DNA of 64,000 nt from JADCGM01 sp943370355. Lineage in GTDB: Bacteria > Pseudomonadota > Alphaproteobacteria > Sphingomonadales > Sphingomonadaceae. A program made the position numbers and the translations under genes. The stretch is from NCBI GenBank assembly GCA_943370355.1, contig CALRQP020000019.1, positions 1-64,000 of the forward strand. The letters are read 5' to 3'. The notes under the pieces were generated by a model that ran no database searches, had not been told where the DNA came from, and saw only the letters and a program-made list of their open reading frames with translations. Every line of letters starts with the position of its first letter. Position 1 is the stretch's first letter. Shown here piece by piece: positions 1 through 8,252 of the stretch.

Positions 1-207
1 TCCGCGTCCGGCCTGACCTGCGACCGGCAGGCCTTCCGCTGGTGGCGCATGTTTGCGCAGGTCATGGGCCTCGCGATCTGGATTTCGGCGGGCCGCGAGG
101 TCGCGAGCGGCCGCAACGGCGACCCCGTCAACATCTTCGCCGCGCTCTATCCTTACCGCTTCCACAACCGCTCGCTGGCGCGGACGCTGCGGGACCTCGC
201 CGCATGA
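1..207 (+). CDS. C-terminal fragment, probable phosphotransferase (APH-like) family protein
   Basis: The reading frame is open from the first base to a TGA at 205-207, so only the last 68 residues are visible. The fragment has the Trp/Arg/Phe-rich helix (WWRMFAQ) followed by a hydrophobic stretch (GLAIWISAG) that I associate with the C-terminus of aminoglycoside-phosphotransferase-like proteins often found beside acyl-CoA dehydrogenase genes. The catalytic region is outside the window. The stop overlaps the next start as ATGA, so the two genes are translationally coupled. The family call rests mainly on this C-terminal pattern and the small coupled partner gene; another kinase-fold protein is possible. 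Confidence 0.45.
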   Translation, partial: SASGLTCDRQAFRWWRMFAQVMGLAIWISAGREVASGRNGDPVNIFAALYPYRFHNRSLARTLRDLAA

Positions 208-545
208 GCCTCGCCCCCGCCCAGATGCTCGCTGCGCTCGGCATGGCGCAGATGACTACCGTCGCGCCGGCGCTGGAGGGCCGCTACGAGGGCGGCAGTG
301 CGGGGACGATCGGCCTGCTACTGATCCTGCTGGCGCAGGATGCGGCGACGGCGGGCGCGCGGGAGGCGGCGGAGATTGCGAGGATGCGGTCGCTGCTGGG
401 GCGGACGGACGGGACGCATGCTGAGCTGCTGATATCGTTGACGGAAGTACATACAACGGCGGACGCTCAGTTGAACCGCCAGATTCTCAGTTTTCTGAGC
501 GAGATGGCGGACGCGGCGTTCGTCGCGCCGCCTATGGCTCAGTAG
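204..545 (+). CDS. Small protein coupled to the upstream phosphotransferase-like gene (DUF6285-like)
   Basis: A 113-residue protein whose ATG at 204 overlaps the upstream stop (ATGA). It is mostly helical, with an Ala/Leu-rich core (residues about 1-70) and a Gly-Arg-Thr-Asp-Gly turn near residue 73. Small partners of this kind, sometimes assigned to DUF6285, commonly follow APH-like phosphotransferase genes, and the organisation here fits. No catalytic motif, signal peptide or membrane helix is evident. Its last 14 bases overlap the convergent gene on the other strand. The DUF assignment is an inference from context rather than from a recognised signature. Confidence 0.5.
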   Translation: MSLAPAQMLAALGMAQMTTVAPALEGRYEGGSAGTIGLLLILLAQDAATAGAREAAEIARMRSLLGRTDGTHAELLISLTEVHTTADAQLNRQILSFLSEMADAAFVAPPMAQ

Positions 546-804
546 GGTCCTCGCGCGCTTGTCGCTTCGCATGCAAATAGTTGATAATCCATCGAACGAC
601 GAAACCGACCGACCCTCCAATCAACAGTGTGGGTAGAACAACCGCTAGCAAGACACTCGGCTTGCATGGGATGTCCGGCATGCAGTCGCCGAGAGTGTTA
701 ACGAGCACCAGAAACATGTACAGCGGGATACCTACAAGAGCGCCAATAGCGCATCCCCACCGTCCTCCGATGGTCCCTCCTGATTGGAATCCGGGATCGC
801 TCAT
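532..804 (-). CDS. Small hypothetical membrane protein
   Basis: A 90-residue protein with two predicted membrane helices: about residues 18-38 (a Gly/Ala/Leu segment ending FLVLVNT) and about 50-75 (VLLAVVLPTLLIGG onward). A periplasmic or cytoplasmic loop containing two cysteines (CMPDIPC) lies between them, and a charged tail (KRQAREDPTEP) follows. I do not recognise the family. Base composition is visibly less GC-rich than the flanking genes, as is that of the next gene at 832-1167, so both may be strain-specific additions. The gene overlaps the convergent upstream gene by 14 bases. Confidence 0.5.
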   Translation of the reverse strand: MSDPGFQSGGTIGGRWGCAIGALVGIPLYMFLVLVNTLGDCMPDIPCKPSVLLAVVLPTLLIGGSVGFVVRWIINYLHAKRQAREDPTEP

Positions 805-831
805 TGCTTAGATAACCGCCACTACCGCCGA

Positions 832-1167
832 CTACTTAGGCGCGTCGCATCCTCGCGGGTCAGCCACGGGCTGACCACCCCATCTGCCAAGCACCTTGTG
901 CACGAACAATGTCGAGCCAACGCGGCAATGCGCATCCTTGGGAAGGTGAAAGGTCGCGTATCCACCAGTTTCCAGCTTAACGTACGCATATACCAAACGG
1001 CCTTCCTTCCCGCCGTTAACGAGCCAAAGGCGTTCCACGCGAGCAGCAAAAGGCTTGGTGGGAGTAAAGCTCATACTGGACACGAAAATCGCGGCCAAGA
1101 GACCGGTCACCGCGACAAAAGCTAACCCATTCTCGCGAGCCACACGGCCAAGATCGGTAAGTGTCAT
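832..1167 (-). CDS. Hypothetical membrane-anchored protein
   Basis: A 111-residue protein with one N-terminal membrane helix (about residues 14-33, GLAFVAVTGLLAAIFVSS) and a soluble C-terminal part, probably mainly beta-strand, that contains two cysteines (CRVG and RGCDAPK). No family is recognised. It starts 3 bases downstream of the stop of the YeiH-like transporter gene on the same strand, but no convincing ribosome-binding site is visible. Codon use and GC content are lower than in the transporter, which suggests it is not an original part of that operon. Confidence 0.5.
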   Translation of the reverse strand: MTLTDLGRVARENGLAFVAVTGLLAAIFVSSMSFTPTKPFAARVERLWLVNGGKEGRLVYAYVKLETGGYATFHLPKDAHCRVGSTLFVHKVLGRWGGQPVADPRGCDAPK

Positions 1168-1170
1168 CGG

Positions 1171-2211
1171 TCAGATTAGTATCACCGCCGCTGCCAGTGC
1201 CAATCCCAACGCTAGCAGCGTGCACACCGCCACCACCAGCAACGGCTTCAACCCCTGCGTCAGCAATTCCTGCATCGGCGAGCGGATGCCCGTTGCGGTC
1301 ACGGCGGCGGCGAGGAGCCAGCTGGCGGTTTTGGCTGACGCATCGCCGACTGCCGCGGGCACGACCCCCGTCGAATTGATCGCAGCAAACAGGAAGAAGC
1401 CGGCGACGAACCAGGGCAGGCCGACGCCCTTGGCTTTGCCCTCGGCGGGGAAGAACCACAGGATCGCCGCGAGCGCCGGGGCGAGCATCGCGACGCGGGT
1501 CAGCTTGACGATCGCGGCGGTCTCGCCCGCGTGCGGGCCGATGGCATAGCCCGCGCCCAGTGCCTGCGCGACATCGTGGATCGACGCGCCGACGAGGAAT
1601 CCGGCCTGGCTCTGGTTCAGTCCCAGCGCATGCGCGAGGATCGGGTAGCTGAACATTGCGAAGGCCGAAAAGGCGGCGATGCCGACGAGGACGAGCGCCA
1701 GCTGCGCGCGGTCGATGCGTTTTTCGCCGAGCACGGCGCTGAAGGCGAGCGCGGCGCTCGCGCCGCAGATTGCCACCGATCCGCCGGCGAGCACGCCGAA
1801 GGCCGCGCCGAAGCCCATGAGCCGCGACAGCCCTGCGCCCGCCGCGATGGTCAGGGCGACGATCACTGCGAGACTGCCGAGCGCCGGCAGGCCGAGATCG
1901 GCCATCTGGCCAAGCGTAACCTTGAACCCGACCAGCACGATTCCGATGCGCAGCAACGTCCGCGATGCGAAGGCGAGGCCGGGTCCGAGCTTCGGATCGG
2001 CGTTGAGGAAGTTGAGCGCGAGGCCGACGAGCAGTCCCATCAGCGTCAGAGGTGCGCCATAATGGTCGGACAGATAGCCCGCCGCGAGCGTCGCCAGCAG
2101 CGTGACGACCAGCCCCGGCACATGCACACGCCAGCCGAGCGATGTGGGCGTCGCTTCGAGCAAATCGCCATAGAGATCGGCGGCTGCGGGAAGCGGGCGG
2201 TCCGGCGTCAT
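1171..2211 (-). CDS. YeiH/UPF0324-family putative sulfate (sulfite) exporter
   Basis: A 346-residue polytopic membrane protein with about ten hydrophobic helices beginning near residue 27 (VHVPGLVVTLLATLAAGYL). Family-like segments include the Gly/Ser-rich stretch with the SVAICGASAA core in mid-protein, the following GASIHDVAQALGAGY segment, and a FVAGFFLFAAINS segment near the C-terminus. Members are annotated as putative sulfate-exporter-family transporters (YeiH, PF03601); direct biochemical proof of substrate is limited. The ATG at 2211 overlaps the stop of the upstream MFS gene (ATGA), so the two are coupled. Beside a sulfonate-type monooxygenase locus, release of sulfite or sulfate is a sensible role, but that is inference. 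An open frame continues upstream of 2211, but only as a shadow of the MFS gene. Confidence 0.85.
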   Translation of the reverse strand: MTPDRPLPAAADLYGDLLEATPTSLGWRVHVPGLVVTLLATLAAGYLSDHYGAPLTLMGLLVGLALNFLNADPKLGPGLAFASRTLLRIGIVLVGFKVTLGQMADLGLPALGSLAVIVALTIAAGAGLSRLMGFGAAFGVLAGGSVAICGASAALAFSAVLGEKRIDRAQLALVLVGIAAFSAFAMFSYPILAHALGLNQSQAGFLVGASIHDVAQALGAGYAIGPHAGETAAIVKLTRVAMLAPALAAILWFFPAEGKAKGVGLPWFVAGFFLFAAINSTGVVPAAVGDASAKTASWLLAAAVTATGIRSPMQELLTQGLKPLLVVAVCTLLALGLALAAAVILI

Positions 2212-3410
2212 ACCGTCACCCTCGGCAGGCGGCGGAGCAGCGCCAGCGCCATGAGTCCGATCAGCGCCGCGACGACAAAGGCCGCGCCATCGAAGCGAAC
2301 CGGCGCGTCGGGGCGGGTAAACCATGCGAGGGTTTGGGTGAGCGCCAGCGGGGCAATCACCGAGCCGATGCCCATTGCCATCGACGCAATGCCTTGCACC
2401 TCCCCTTGCGTCTCGGGCGTGGCGCGCCGCGACAGCATCGCCATCAGGCTGGGCTGGACGAAGGACTGGCCCGCGATGAAAACCATCGCCAGAAAGGCGG
2501 TGAGCGTGGTCGGCGCGACGGCATAGGCGATAAAGCCGCTGATCGCTGCAATCAGGCCGACGGTCGCTGCGTCGCGCTCGCCCAGGCGTTTGACGACGCG
2601 GCCGGTGAGCAGCACCTGGCTGATCGCGATGGTGATGCCGACGGCGGCGAGGCTCAATCCGATCATCGCGTTCGACCAGCCGAAGCGCGCGATGACGTAG
2701 AAGCTCCAGGTCATCGGATAGACGAGGCTGGCGATCTGCCAGAGCACGAGCACGGCTGCGGCGCCGCCCATGCCAGGACTCGCACGCATCGCCCGCCATG
2801 CGCCGAGCGGATTGGCGCGCTGCCATTGGAATTCGCGCCGCCGTTCGGGTGGCAGGGTCTCGGGGAACAGTGTCAGGCCGTAAAGCAGATTGGCCGCCGC
2901 GAGGGCCGAGGCGGCGTAAAAGGGCGCGCGGATACCGAATTCACCGAGCAGGCCGCCGAGCGCGGGGCCTAGCACAAAGCCGACGCCGAACGCCGCGCTG
3001 ACCAGCCCGAAAGTGCGGGCACGCTGGTCAGGTGTCGTGATGTCGGCGATGGCGGCCTGAGCGGGGGCGTAGCTGCCGCCGAACACGCCCGACAGCACTC
3101 GACCGACGAAGATCAGCGGCAGCGTGTGCGCCACCGCGAGCAGCAGATAGTCGAAACTGAGCCCGCCGAGCGCCAACAGCAGCACCGGGCGGCGGCCGAA
3201 GCGGTCGCTCAGGTTTCCGAGTACCGGGGCGGAGAAAAACGCGCCGACCGCAATGGCGAGGCCCATCCACGCGCCGATGCCGATCGCCTGCGACAGGCCA
3301 AGGCCGCCGACCTCCATCAGCAGCCGCGGCAGCACGGGCATGATCAGCCCGAAGCCGATGGCATCGATGAAGATGGTGACGAGGACGAACGGGACGCTAT
3401 GGCGGCGCAT
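2208..3410 (-). CDS. MFS transporter, TetA/TCR-like
   Basis: A 400-residue, twelve-helix major facilitator with the motif-A loop (GNLSDRFGRRPV) between helices 2 and 3 and a proline/glycine-rich helix 5 (GFVLGPALGGLLG). The N-terminal pattern (DAIGFGLIMPVLPRLL) is typical of the TetA-like group. The ATG at 3410 is chosen because GGGAAG lies five bases upstream; an in-frame GTG at 3425 has no ribosome-binding site. The gene follows the TonB receptor with a hairpin between them and is coupled to the YeiH-like gene. TetA-like sequences are usually drug exporters, but in this locus a sugar or sulfo-sugar carrier is equally possible; sequence alone cannot decide. Confidence 0.85.
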   Translation of the reverse strand: MRRHSVPFVLVTIFIDAIGFGLIMPVLPRLLMEVGGLGLSQAIGIGAWMGLAIAVGAFFSAPVLGNLSDRFGRRPVLLLALGGLSFDYLLLAVAHTLPLIFVGRVLSGVFGGSYAPAQAAIADITTPDQRARTFGLVSAAFGVGFVLGPALGGLLGEFGIRAPFYAASALAAANLLYGLTLFPETLPPERRREFQWQRANPLGAWRAMRASPGMGGAAAVLVLWQIASLVYPMTWSFYVIARFGWSNAMIGLSLAAVGITIAISQVLLTGRVVKRLGERDAATVGLIAAISGFIAYAVAPTTLTAFLAMVFIAGQSFVQPSLMAMLSRRATPETQGEVQGIASMAMGIGSVIAPLALTQTLAWFTRPDAPVRFDGAAFVVAALIGLMALALLRRLPRVTV

Positions 3411-3428
3411 CGGCTTCCCATACACGAC

Positions 3429-3461
3429 GGGCGGCGGCGGGATAGTCTCCCGTCGCCGCCC
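3429..3461 (-). terminator. Hairpin between TonB receptor and MFS genes
   Basis: A 14-bp inverted repeat (arms 3429-3442 and 3448-3461, one mismatched position) closes a five-base loop just downstream of the TonB receptor stop. There is no T-run after it on the minus strand, so it may attenuate or protect message ends rather than act as a full terminator. This would leave the MFS-YeiH pair partly linked to receptor expression. Confidence 0.4.
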
Positions 3462-3477
3462 GCGAAACGCCTGACGA

Positions 3478-5868
3478 TCAGCCGCCGAAGTTCACGCGCA
3501 GGGTCACGCCATAATATTGGTCGGCCTCGCGCGGGATCTGGTAGCGATAGCTGCCGCCGGGTCCGCCATTCTGGATCGCCGCGGCAAAGCTGCGGTCGAA
3601 CAGATTGCGCACCAGAGCGGTCAGCTTCCAGCGGTCGTTCTTGTCGATCAGCGACGCCTGGATGTCGGTGATCATATAGCTCTGGATCGCTGCCGACGCG
3701 CGGACCACCGGATCTGGCGACAGCTGCGACAGCTGATCGCTCTGGTAGGAGGTCGTGGCGCCGAGGCCGATGTCGAAGGAGCCGCCCAGCTCGACGCGCT
3801 TGTCGAGCGTGAGGCTGCCCTTCAGCTTCGGCGCACTGGTCAGCTGCGTACCCGACGGAATGAGCGTCGAAGCGGCAGCACCGGGCGCGGTCTTGAACTG
3901 GTCGATATGCGCGTCGGTATAGGCCAGGCCACCGATGATGCTGAAGGTCGGCGACGGCCGGGCGATCATGTCGAGTTCGATGCCGCGCGTCGATACCGTG
4001 CCGGCGTTGGTCAGGCGGGTGGTCACCACACCAGCCACGAGATCGGGGTTGTTCGCCTGGAAATTCTTATACTTGGCGTAGAAGCCCGCGATGTTCAGGA
4101 CCAGCCGGCCGTCGGCAAAGGTGTTCTTCAGGCCGATTTCGTAACTGTCCGCCGTCTCCGCCTCAATGAGGTTGGTGCTCGGCGTCGTCATGTTGAAGAA
4201 GATGTTATAGGCCGGGCCCTTATAGCCCCGCGCATAGGTCGCATAGGCTGTGTTGTTGTGCGTCACGTCATATTGGACGCCAGCGCGGCCCGACAGGTTG
4301 TTCTTCTTGTTGCTCGCGGTGAACGGGACGCCGTTGGAAACGCCAGCAATGAACGCCCCCGTTGCCGGGTTGATCGCGCCGTTGTTGTAGACGCCGGCGT
4401 CGAAATTGCCGTTGATGCCGGGGCCGGCGAGCGTCGTGACGCGCTTGTGGAACACGTCCAGCTCGTCATGGGTGTAGCGGAGGCCGCCGATCAGCCGGAA
4501 CTCGTCGCTGATGTTGATCGTCGCCTGACCGAACAGCGAGGCGTTCTTGAACACCGAGCCAAAGCTGGCGGTTCCCGACGGGAAGGTCGACGGCGCGGCC
4601 AGCGGGCTCGTGCAGGGCGTCAGCGTTGCTGGTGCCGGTGCGACCAGCGCGCTGCACACGATATCGTTACGTGTGAAGGTCCGCTTGTTGTCGGCATGCG
4701 AATAATAGGCACCGACGACATATTCGAAGAACTGATGATCGGGCGAGGTCAGCCGCAGTTCCTGCGTGAAGGTCTTCGAGGTCTGCGGGCCGACGTCGTG
4801 CAGCTGGTTGATCCCGATATAGGCGGCCGGCAGGAAGTCGCCGTCACGGATCTCGGTATTGTCCCATTTGCGGTAAGAGGTGATCGAGGTCACCGTACCG
4901 GCTGCACCGACGTCATAATCGGCCTGGCCTGACACGCCCCAGCTGCGCTCCTTCGTCGCCGTGACGAGGTTCTGTGAGATCGTCCGCGACTGGTCGCGGT
5001 TGGGAGACGGCAGCACCGCTGCCGCGAGGTTCGTCGCTGCCGTGCCGATCACCTCGGCGCAGCAATCGTCATTGGCATGACGATAGTCGGCGATGAAGGT
5101 CAGCTTCAGCTTCTCGGTCGCATCCGCCTCGACGACGCCGCGCGCGCCATAATGTTTATAGCCGTTGACCCGGCTGTTCACGTTCGGCGCGACGTTGCGG
5201 ATATTGCCATCATAATCGCCGTAGAAGCCGGTGAAGCGACCGCGGACATTCGCCGAGAAGGGCACGTTGACCATGCCGCGGACGCGATATTCCTGGCCGT
5301 TGCCCCCGAAATAGCTGCCCTCGCCATAACCTTCGAAGTCGTTGGTCGGGCGCTTCGAGACGATGTTGATGACACCGGCCGAGGCGTTCTTGCCGAACAG
5401 CGTGCCCTGCGGTCCGCGCAACACTTCGATGCGCTCGACATCGACGAGGTCGCCGAAGGCTTCACCGGCGTTGGCGAGCACCACGCCGTCGAGCACCGTC
5501 GAGACCGACGGCTCGGCCGCGATCGAGAAGTTCGCGGTGCCGATGCCGCGCAGGAACAGGAACTGGTTGAGCGTCGTGCCCGACTTGCGGAAGTTCAGGG
5601 TCGGGACGAGATATTGGACATTCTCGATATTGACGCCGCCCTGGTTGGCGATGGTGTCGCCCGAGACAACCGACACAGCAACCGGCACGTCCTGCAGGCG
5701 CTCGGTGCGCTTCTGCGCCGTGACCACGATCTCGGTGGGTTCATCGGCGGTCGCAGCGGCGGCGGTCTGTGCCGGTGCTGGCGCGGCCTGCGCGAAGGCG
5801 GCTGCCGGGATCGCCAGCGCGGCAAAGGCTGCGCCGGTCCGCAGGATGGTCTTGAATGTCGTCGTCAT
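3478..5868 (-). CDS. TonB-dependent outer-membrane receptor
   Basis: A 796-residue receptor. It has a signal peptide (residues 1-27, cleavage after AFA-QA), a low-complexity Ala/Thr linker, a TonB-box-like EIVVTAQ at 46-52, a plug domain with the LRGIG and IEVLRGPQGTLFG motifs, and a C-terminal beta-barrel ending YYGVTLRVNFGG. This is the sphingomonad-type receptor that brings oligosaccharides, glycosides or aromatic compounds across the outer membrane. It lies beside a LacI-controlled catabolic set, so the ligand is probably the substrate of that pathway. A GTTGTC half-site at 5901-5906 resembles the LacI operator half found elsewhere in the locus but lacks a good second half. Confidence 0.93.
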   Translation of the reverse strand: MTTTFKTILRTGAAFAALAIPAAAFAQAAPAPAQTAAAATADEPTEIVVTAQKRTERLQDVPVAVSVVSGDTIANQGGVNIENVQYLVPTLNFRKSGTTLNQFLFLRGIGTANFSIAAEPSVSTVLDGVVLANAGEAFGDLVDVERIEVLRGPQGTLFGKNASAGVINIVSKRPTNDFEGYGEGSYFGGNGQEYRVRGMVNVPFSANVRGRFTGFYGDYDGNIRNVAPNVNSRVNGYKHYGARGVVEADATEKLKLTFIADYRHANDDCCAEVIGTAATNLAAAVLPSPNRDQSRTISQNLVTATKERSWGVSGQADYDVGAAGTVTSITSYRKWDNTEIRDGDFLPAAYIGINQLHDVGPQTSKTFTQELRLTSPDHQFFEYVVGAYYSHADNKRTFTRNDIVCSALVAPAPATLTPCTSPLAAPSTFPSGTASFGSVFKNASLFGQATINISDEFRLIGGLRYTHDELDVFHKRVTTLAGPGINGNFDAGVYNNGAINPATGAFIAGVSNGVPFTASNKKNNLSGRAGVQYDVTHNNTAYATYARGYKGPAYNIFFNMTTPSTNLIEAETADSYEIGLKNTFADGRLVLNIAGFYAKYKNFQANNPDLVAGVVTTRLTNAGTVSTRGIELDMIARPSPTFSIIGGLAYTDAHIDQFKTAPGAAASTLIPSGTQLTSAPKLKGSLTLDKRVELGGSFDIGLGATTSYQSDQLSQLSPDPVVRASAAIQSYMITDIQASLIDKNDRWKLTALVRNLFDRSFAAAIQNGGPGGSYRYQIPREADQYYGVTLRVNFGG

Positions 5869-5962
5869 AGGTGGCCCCCAATGGTGTCTGCCGCACTGTT
5901 GTTGTCCGGAATGGCCGCTGCGGTCGAACGGCCTTTCCTGTTGCGCGTGAAAGTTCAGCTTC

Positions 5963-7045
5963 TCAAAATCCGAGTTCCGTCATCTCGACCGCGCGCTTCT
6001 CCCGCGCGCTGAGTTCGGCGGCGGCACCGATGGCGACCGCGCGCAGCCCGTCCTCGGCTGTCACTTCGACCGGCCCCTCGCCGCGCACCGCTGCGATGAA
6101 TTTCTGATGTTCGTAGAAGGTCGCGCCGTGGTGACTGCCGGCCATCAATGCGGCTTCGTCGACCGCGACATGGCTGCGCTCGACGCGCTTCGGGTTCCTG
6201 AAACCGACGCGCGGGCTGTAGACTAGCGACCCTTCGGGGATCAGGCAGTCGAGCCGTGCGGTATCGCCGACCGCGGTGATCTCTTCCTGGTTTTCCGCGC
6301 CATCGGCGAACATCGACAGGTCGAGCATCGCGCGCACGCCATTGGCGAAATCGACGGTGGTATAGCTATTGTCGATGATGTCGGGCTGGCGGCCGTCATA
6401 ACGTTCGTCGAGATGGTTTACGTCCATCCCGCCCGAGCAATAGACGCGCACGGCCTCCGACCCGGCGATGAGGCGCATCAGGTCGAAGAAGTGGCAGCAT
6501 TTCTCGACCATCGTGCCACCGGTGTTGGCCGCGAAGCGGTTCCAATCGCCGACCTTGACGAGGAACGGAAAGCGATGCTCGCGGATCGCCAGCATCTTCA
6601 GCGCGCCGATGCGGCCCGCCTTGATCTGCGCGATGAACTCGGCCGCGGGCGGCATGTAGCGATATTCCATCGCCGTCCAGAATATGCCCTTCGCGGCAGC
6701 GGCCCGCTCGACGATCCAGCGCGCGTCATCGATCGTCGTGGCGACGGGTTTTTCGCACAGAATATTGAGCCCCGCGTCGAACAGCGGCGCGAGCACATCG
6801 CGGTGCGTGTAGTTGGGCGATGCAACGATGACCGCGTCGGCCACGCCCGATTTGACCAGAGCGGCGGGCGAGTCGAACCTCTTGAGACCCTGCTTGCCGG
6901 CGGCAGCCGTCGCGCCCGCTGCCGACGAGTCGACGGGGTCGACAAGCGCTACAAGTTCGGCTCCGGGCGTGATGGCGAGATTGCGGATATGCTCCACACC
7001 CATCATGCCCGCGCCGACCAGCGCATAGCGGACCCTGCTGCTCAC
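5963..7045 (-). CDS. Gfo/Idh/MocA-family NAD(P)-dependent protein, possible GH188-type sulfoquinovosidase
   Basis: A 360-residue protein with an N-terminal Rossmann fold (VGAGMMG at about 10-16), the family EKP motif (98-100) and a catalytic-region motif EKCCHFFDLM (181-190; H185 and D188 in the usual His/Asp positions). It starts with GTG at 7045. The family contains sugar dehydrogenases, and also NAD-dependent glycosidases that use a transient redox step (GH4-like, GH109, and GH188 sulfoquinovosidases). Here it is divergent from the LacI gene and is followed across the regulator by an aldo/keto reductase and an SsuD-like monooxygenase. That context makes a GH188-type role plausible. A plain sugar dehydrogenase is the alternative. 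Confidence 0.8.
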   Translation of the reverse strand: MSSRVRYALVGAGMMGVEHIRNLAITPGAELVALVDPVDSSAAGATAAAGKQGLKRFDSPAALVKSGVADAVIVASPNYTHRDVLAPLFDAGLNILCEKPVATTIDDARWIVERAAAAKGIFWTAMEYRYMPPAAEFIAQIKAGRIGALKMLAIREHRFPFLVKVGDWNRFAANTGGTMVEKCCHFFDLMRLIAGSEAVRVYCSGGMDVNHLDERYDGRQPDIIDNSYTTVDFANGVRAMLDLSMFADGAENQEEITAVGDTARLDCLIPEGSLVYSPRVGFRNPKRVERSHVAVDEAALMAGSHHGATFYEHQKFIAAVRGEGPVEVTAEDGLRAVAIGAAAELSAREKRAVEMTELGF

Positions 7046-7074
7046 TCCCCGACGTCCTCGTGCATCTCGTTTAT

Positions 7075-7086
7075 GACAACGATGTC
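7075..7086. promoter_or_regulatory. Candidate LacI operator O1 in the divergent promoter region
   Basis: The 12-mer GACAACGATGTC is an imperfect palindrome lying between the divergent Gfo/Idh/MocA and LacI genes. Its left half and spacing match the second site at 8226-8237. LacI-family operators are typically palindromes with a central CG, which both sites have. Confidence 0.5.
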
Positions 7087-7187
7087 TTATTCCCGCCGTT
7101 TGTCATGGAATGTTGCGGTTCCGCAAGACCCGCCCGCCATTGCCGCGCCATGCGTTGCAGCGTTACAACAGCGGCGGGGAGGCGCGC

Positions 7188-8192
7188 GTGGCACCGAGGA
7201 CGACGATCAAGGACGTGTCGCGCGTCGCGGGCGTGTCGATCAAAACCGTGTCGCGTGTCCTCAACAAGGAACGTTACGTCAAGGAGGAGACGCGCCGCCG
7301 TGTCGAAGAAGCGGTCGCATCGCTATCGTTCAGCCCGAGCCTTGCGGCGCGTTCGCTCGCCGGCAAACGATCGTTCCAGATTGCGCTGATCTACGACAAC
7401 CACAGCCCCTTCTACATCCACCAGATCCAGGACGGCGTTTGGGCGAGGTGTCGCGAGGAGGGTGTGCGGATGCTGGCGCAGCCCGCCGACGTCGCGTCGG
7501 CGACACTCGCTGCAGAGGTCGGGGGCCTGATCGACGAGACGCATGTCGATGGGATCATCCTGTCCTCGCCCGTTACCGACTCCCCCGAGGTCCTTGGTGA
7601 ACTGGAGCGGCGCGGCATCCCGTTCGTGCGCATCTCGCCAGGCACAAATCATGCGATGACCTCGTCGGTGTTCATGGACGATGTGCAGGCCGCCGACGAC
7701 ATGACCACGCATCTGATCAACGAAGGGCATCGCCGCATCGGCTTCATCGTCGGCCATCCCAATCATATGGCAAGCGACCAGCGGCTGTTCGGCTATCGCC
7801 GTGCGCTGGATCGCGCCGGGATCGCGTTCGAGCCCGGCCTCGTCCGTCCGGGCCTCTTCGATTTCGCGAGCGGCACCGAGGCCGCGGAGTCATTGCTCGA
7901 TGAGCCCGACCGTCCGACTGCGATCTTCGCCTCCAACGACGATATGGCAGCCGGAGTCCTCGCCGTCGCGCATCGGCGGGACATCGCGGTGCCGGGCGAA
8001 TTATCGGTCGCCGGGTTCGACGATACCGAATTGGCCAGCGCGGTCTGGCCGCCGTTGACCACAATCCGCCAGCCAACCCGCGATCTCGCCTACACCGCCG
8101 CCGCACTGCTGTTCGAGGGGGAGGGCGCTGTCGCACATCGCCGTTTGCAGCACGATCTCATCGTGCGCGGATCGACCACGAAACGCCGGTAG
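7188..8192 (+). CDS. LacI-family transcriptional regulator
   Basis: A 334-residue repressor or activator. Residues 1-50 form the LacI helix-turn-helix and hinge (TIKDVSRVAGVSIKTVSRVLN), followed by a periplasmic-binding-protein-like effector domain (ALIYDNHSPFY; FASNDDMAAGVL; VAGFDDTELA). The GTG at 7188 is preferred because GGGGAGG lies six bases upstream and the helix-turn-helix begins right after it; the upstream ATG at 7110 adds 26 unrelated residues. It sits between the Gfo/Idh/MocA gene and the AKR-monooxygenase pair, and candidate operators occur on both sides. The inducer is therefore probably a sugar or sugar derivative handled by those enzymes. Confidence 0.93.
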   Translation: MAPRTTIKDVSRVAGVSIKTVSRVLNKERYVKEETRRRVEEAVASLSFSPSLAARSLAGKRSFQIALIYDNHSPFYIHQIQDGVWARCREEGVRMLAQPADVASATLAAEVGGLIDETHVDGIILSSPVTDSPEVLGELERRGIPFVRISPGTNHAMTSSVFMDDVQAADDMTTHLINEGHRRIGFIVGHPNHMASDQRLFGYRRALDRAGIAFEPGLVRPGLFDFASGTEAAESLLDEPDRPTAIFASNDDMAAGVLAVAHRRDIAVPGELSVAGFDDTELASAVWPPLTTIRQPTRDLAYTAAALLFEGEGAVAHRRLQHDLIVRGSTTKRR

Positions 8193-8225
8193 CTTGACCA
8201 ATCGCCCCCAGCTCGTGCAATTTCA

Positions 8226-8237
8226 GACAACGTTATC
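8226..8237. promoter_or_regulatory. Candidate LacI operator O2 upstream of the aldo/keto reductase
   Basis: The 12-mer GACAACGTTATC is near-palindromic around a central CG and lies 15 bases before the aldo/keto reductase start. It shares GACAACG with the site at 7075-7086. A repressor bound here would block the AKR-monooxygenase operon. Confidence 0.55.
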
Positions 8238-8252
8238 ATAAATCGAGGCCCG

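Noticed and set aside
2212..2826. 615-base upstream extension of the YeiH-like frame (551-residue open frame)
   Set aside because: The extension is Arg/Pro-rich shadow translation of the MFS gene; the family starts at the ATG overlapping the MFS stop.
3517..4932. 471-residue open frame opposite the TonB receptor
   Set aside because: Antisense shadow of a strongly supported receptor gene; no motif or ribosome-binding site.
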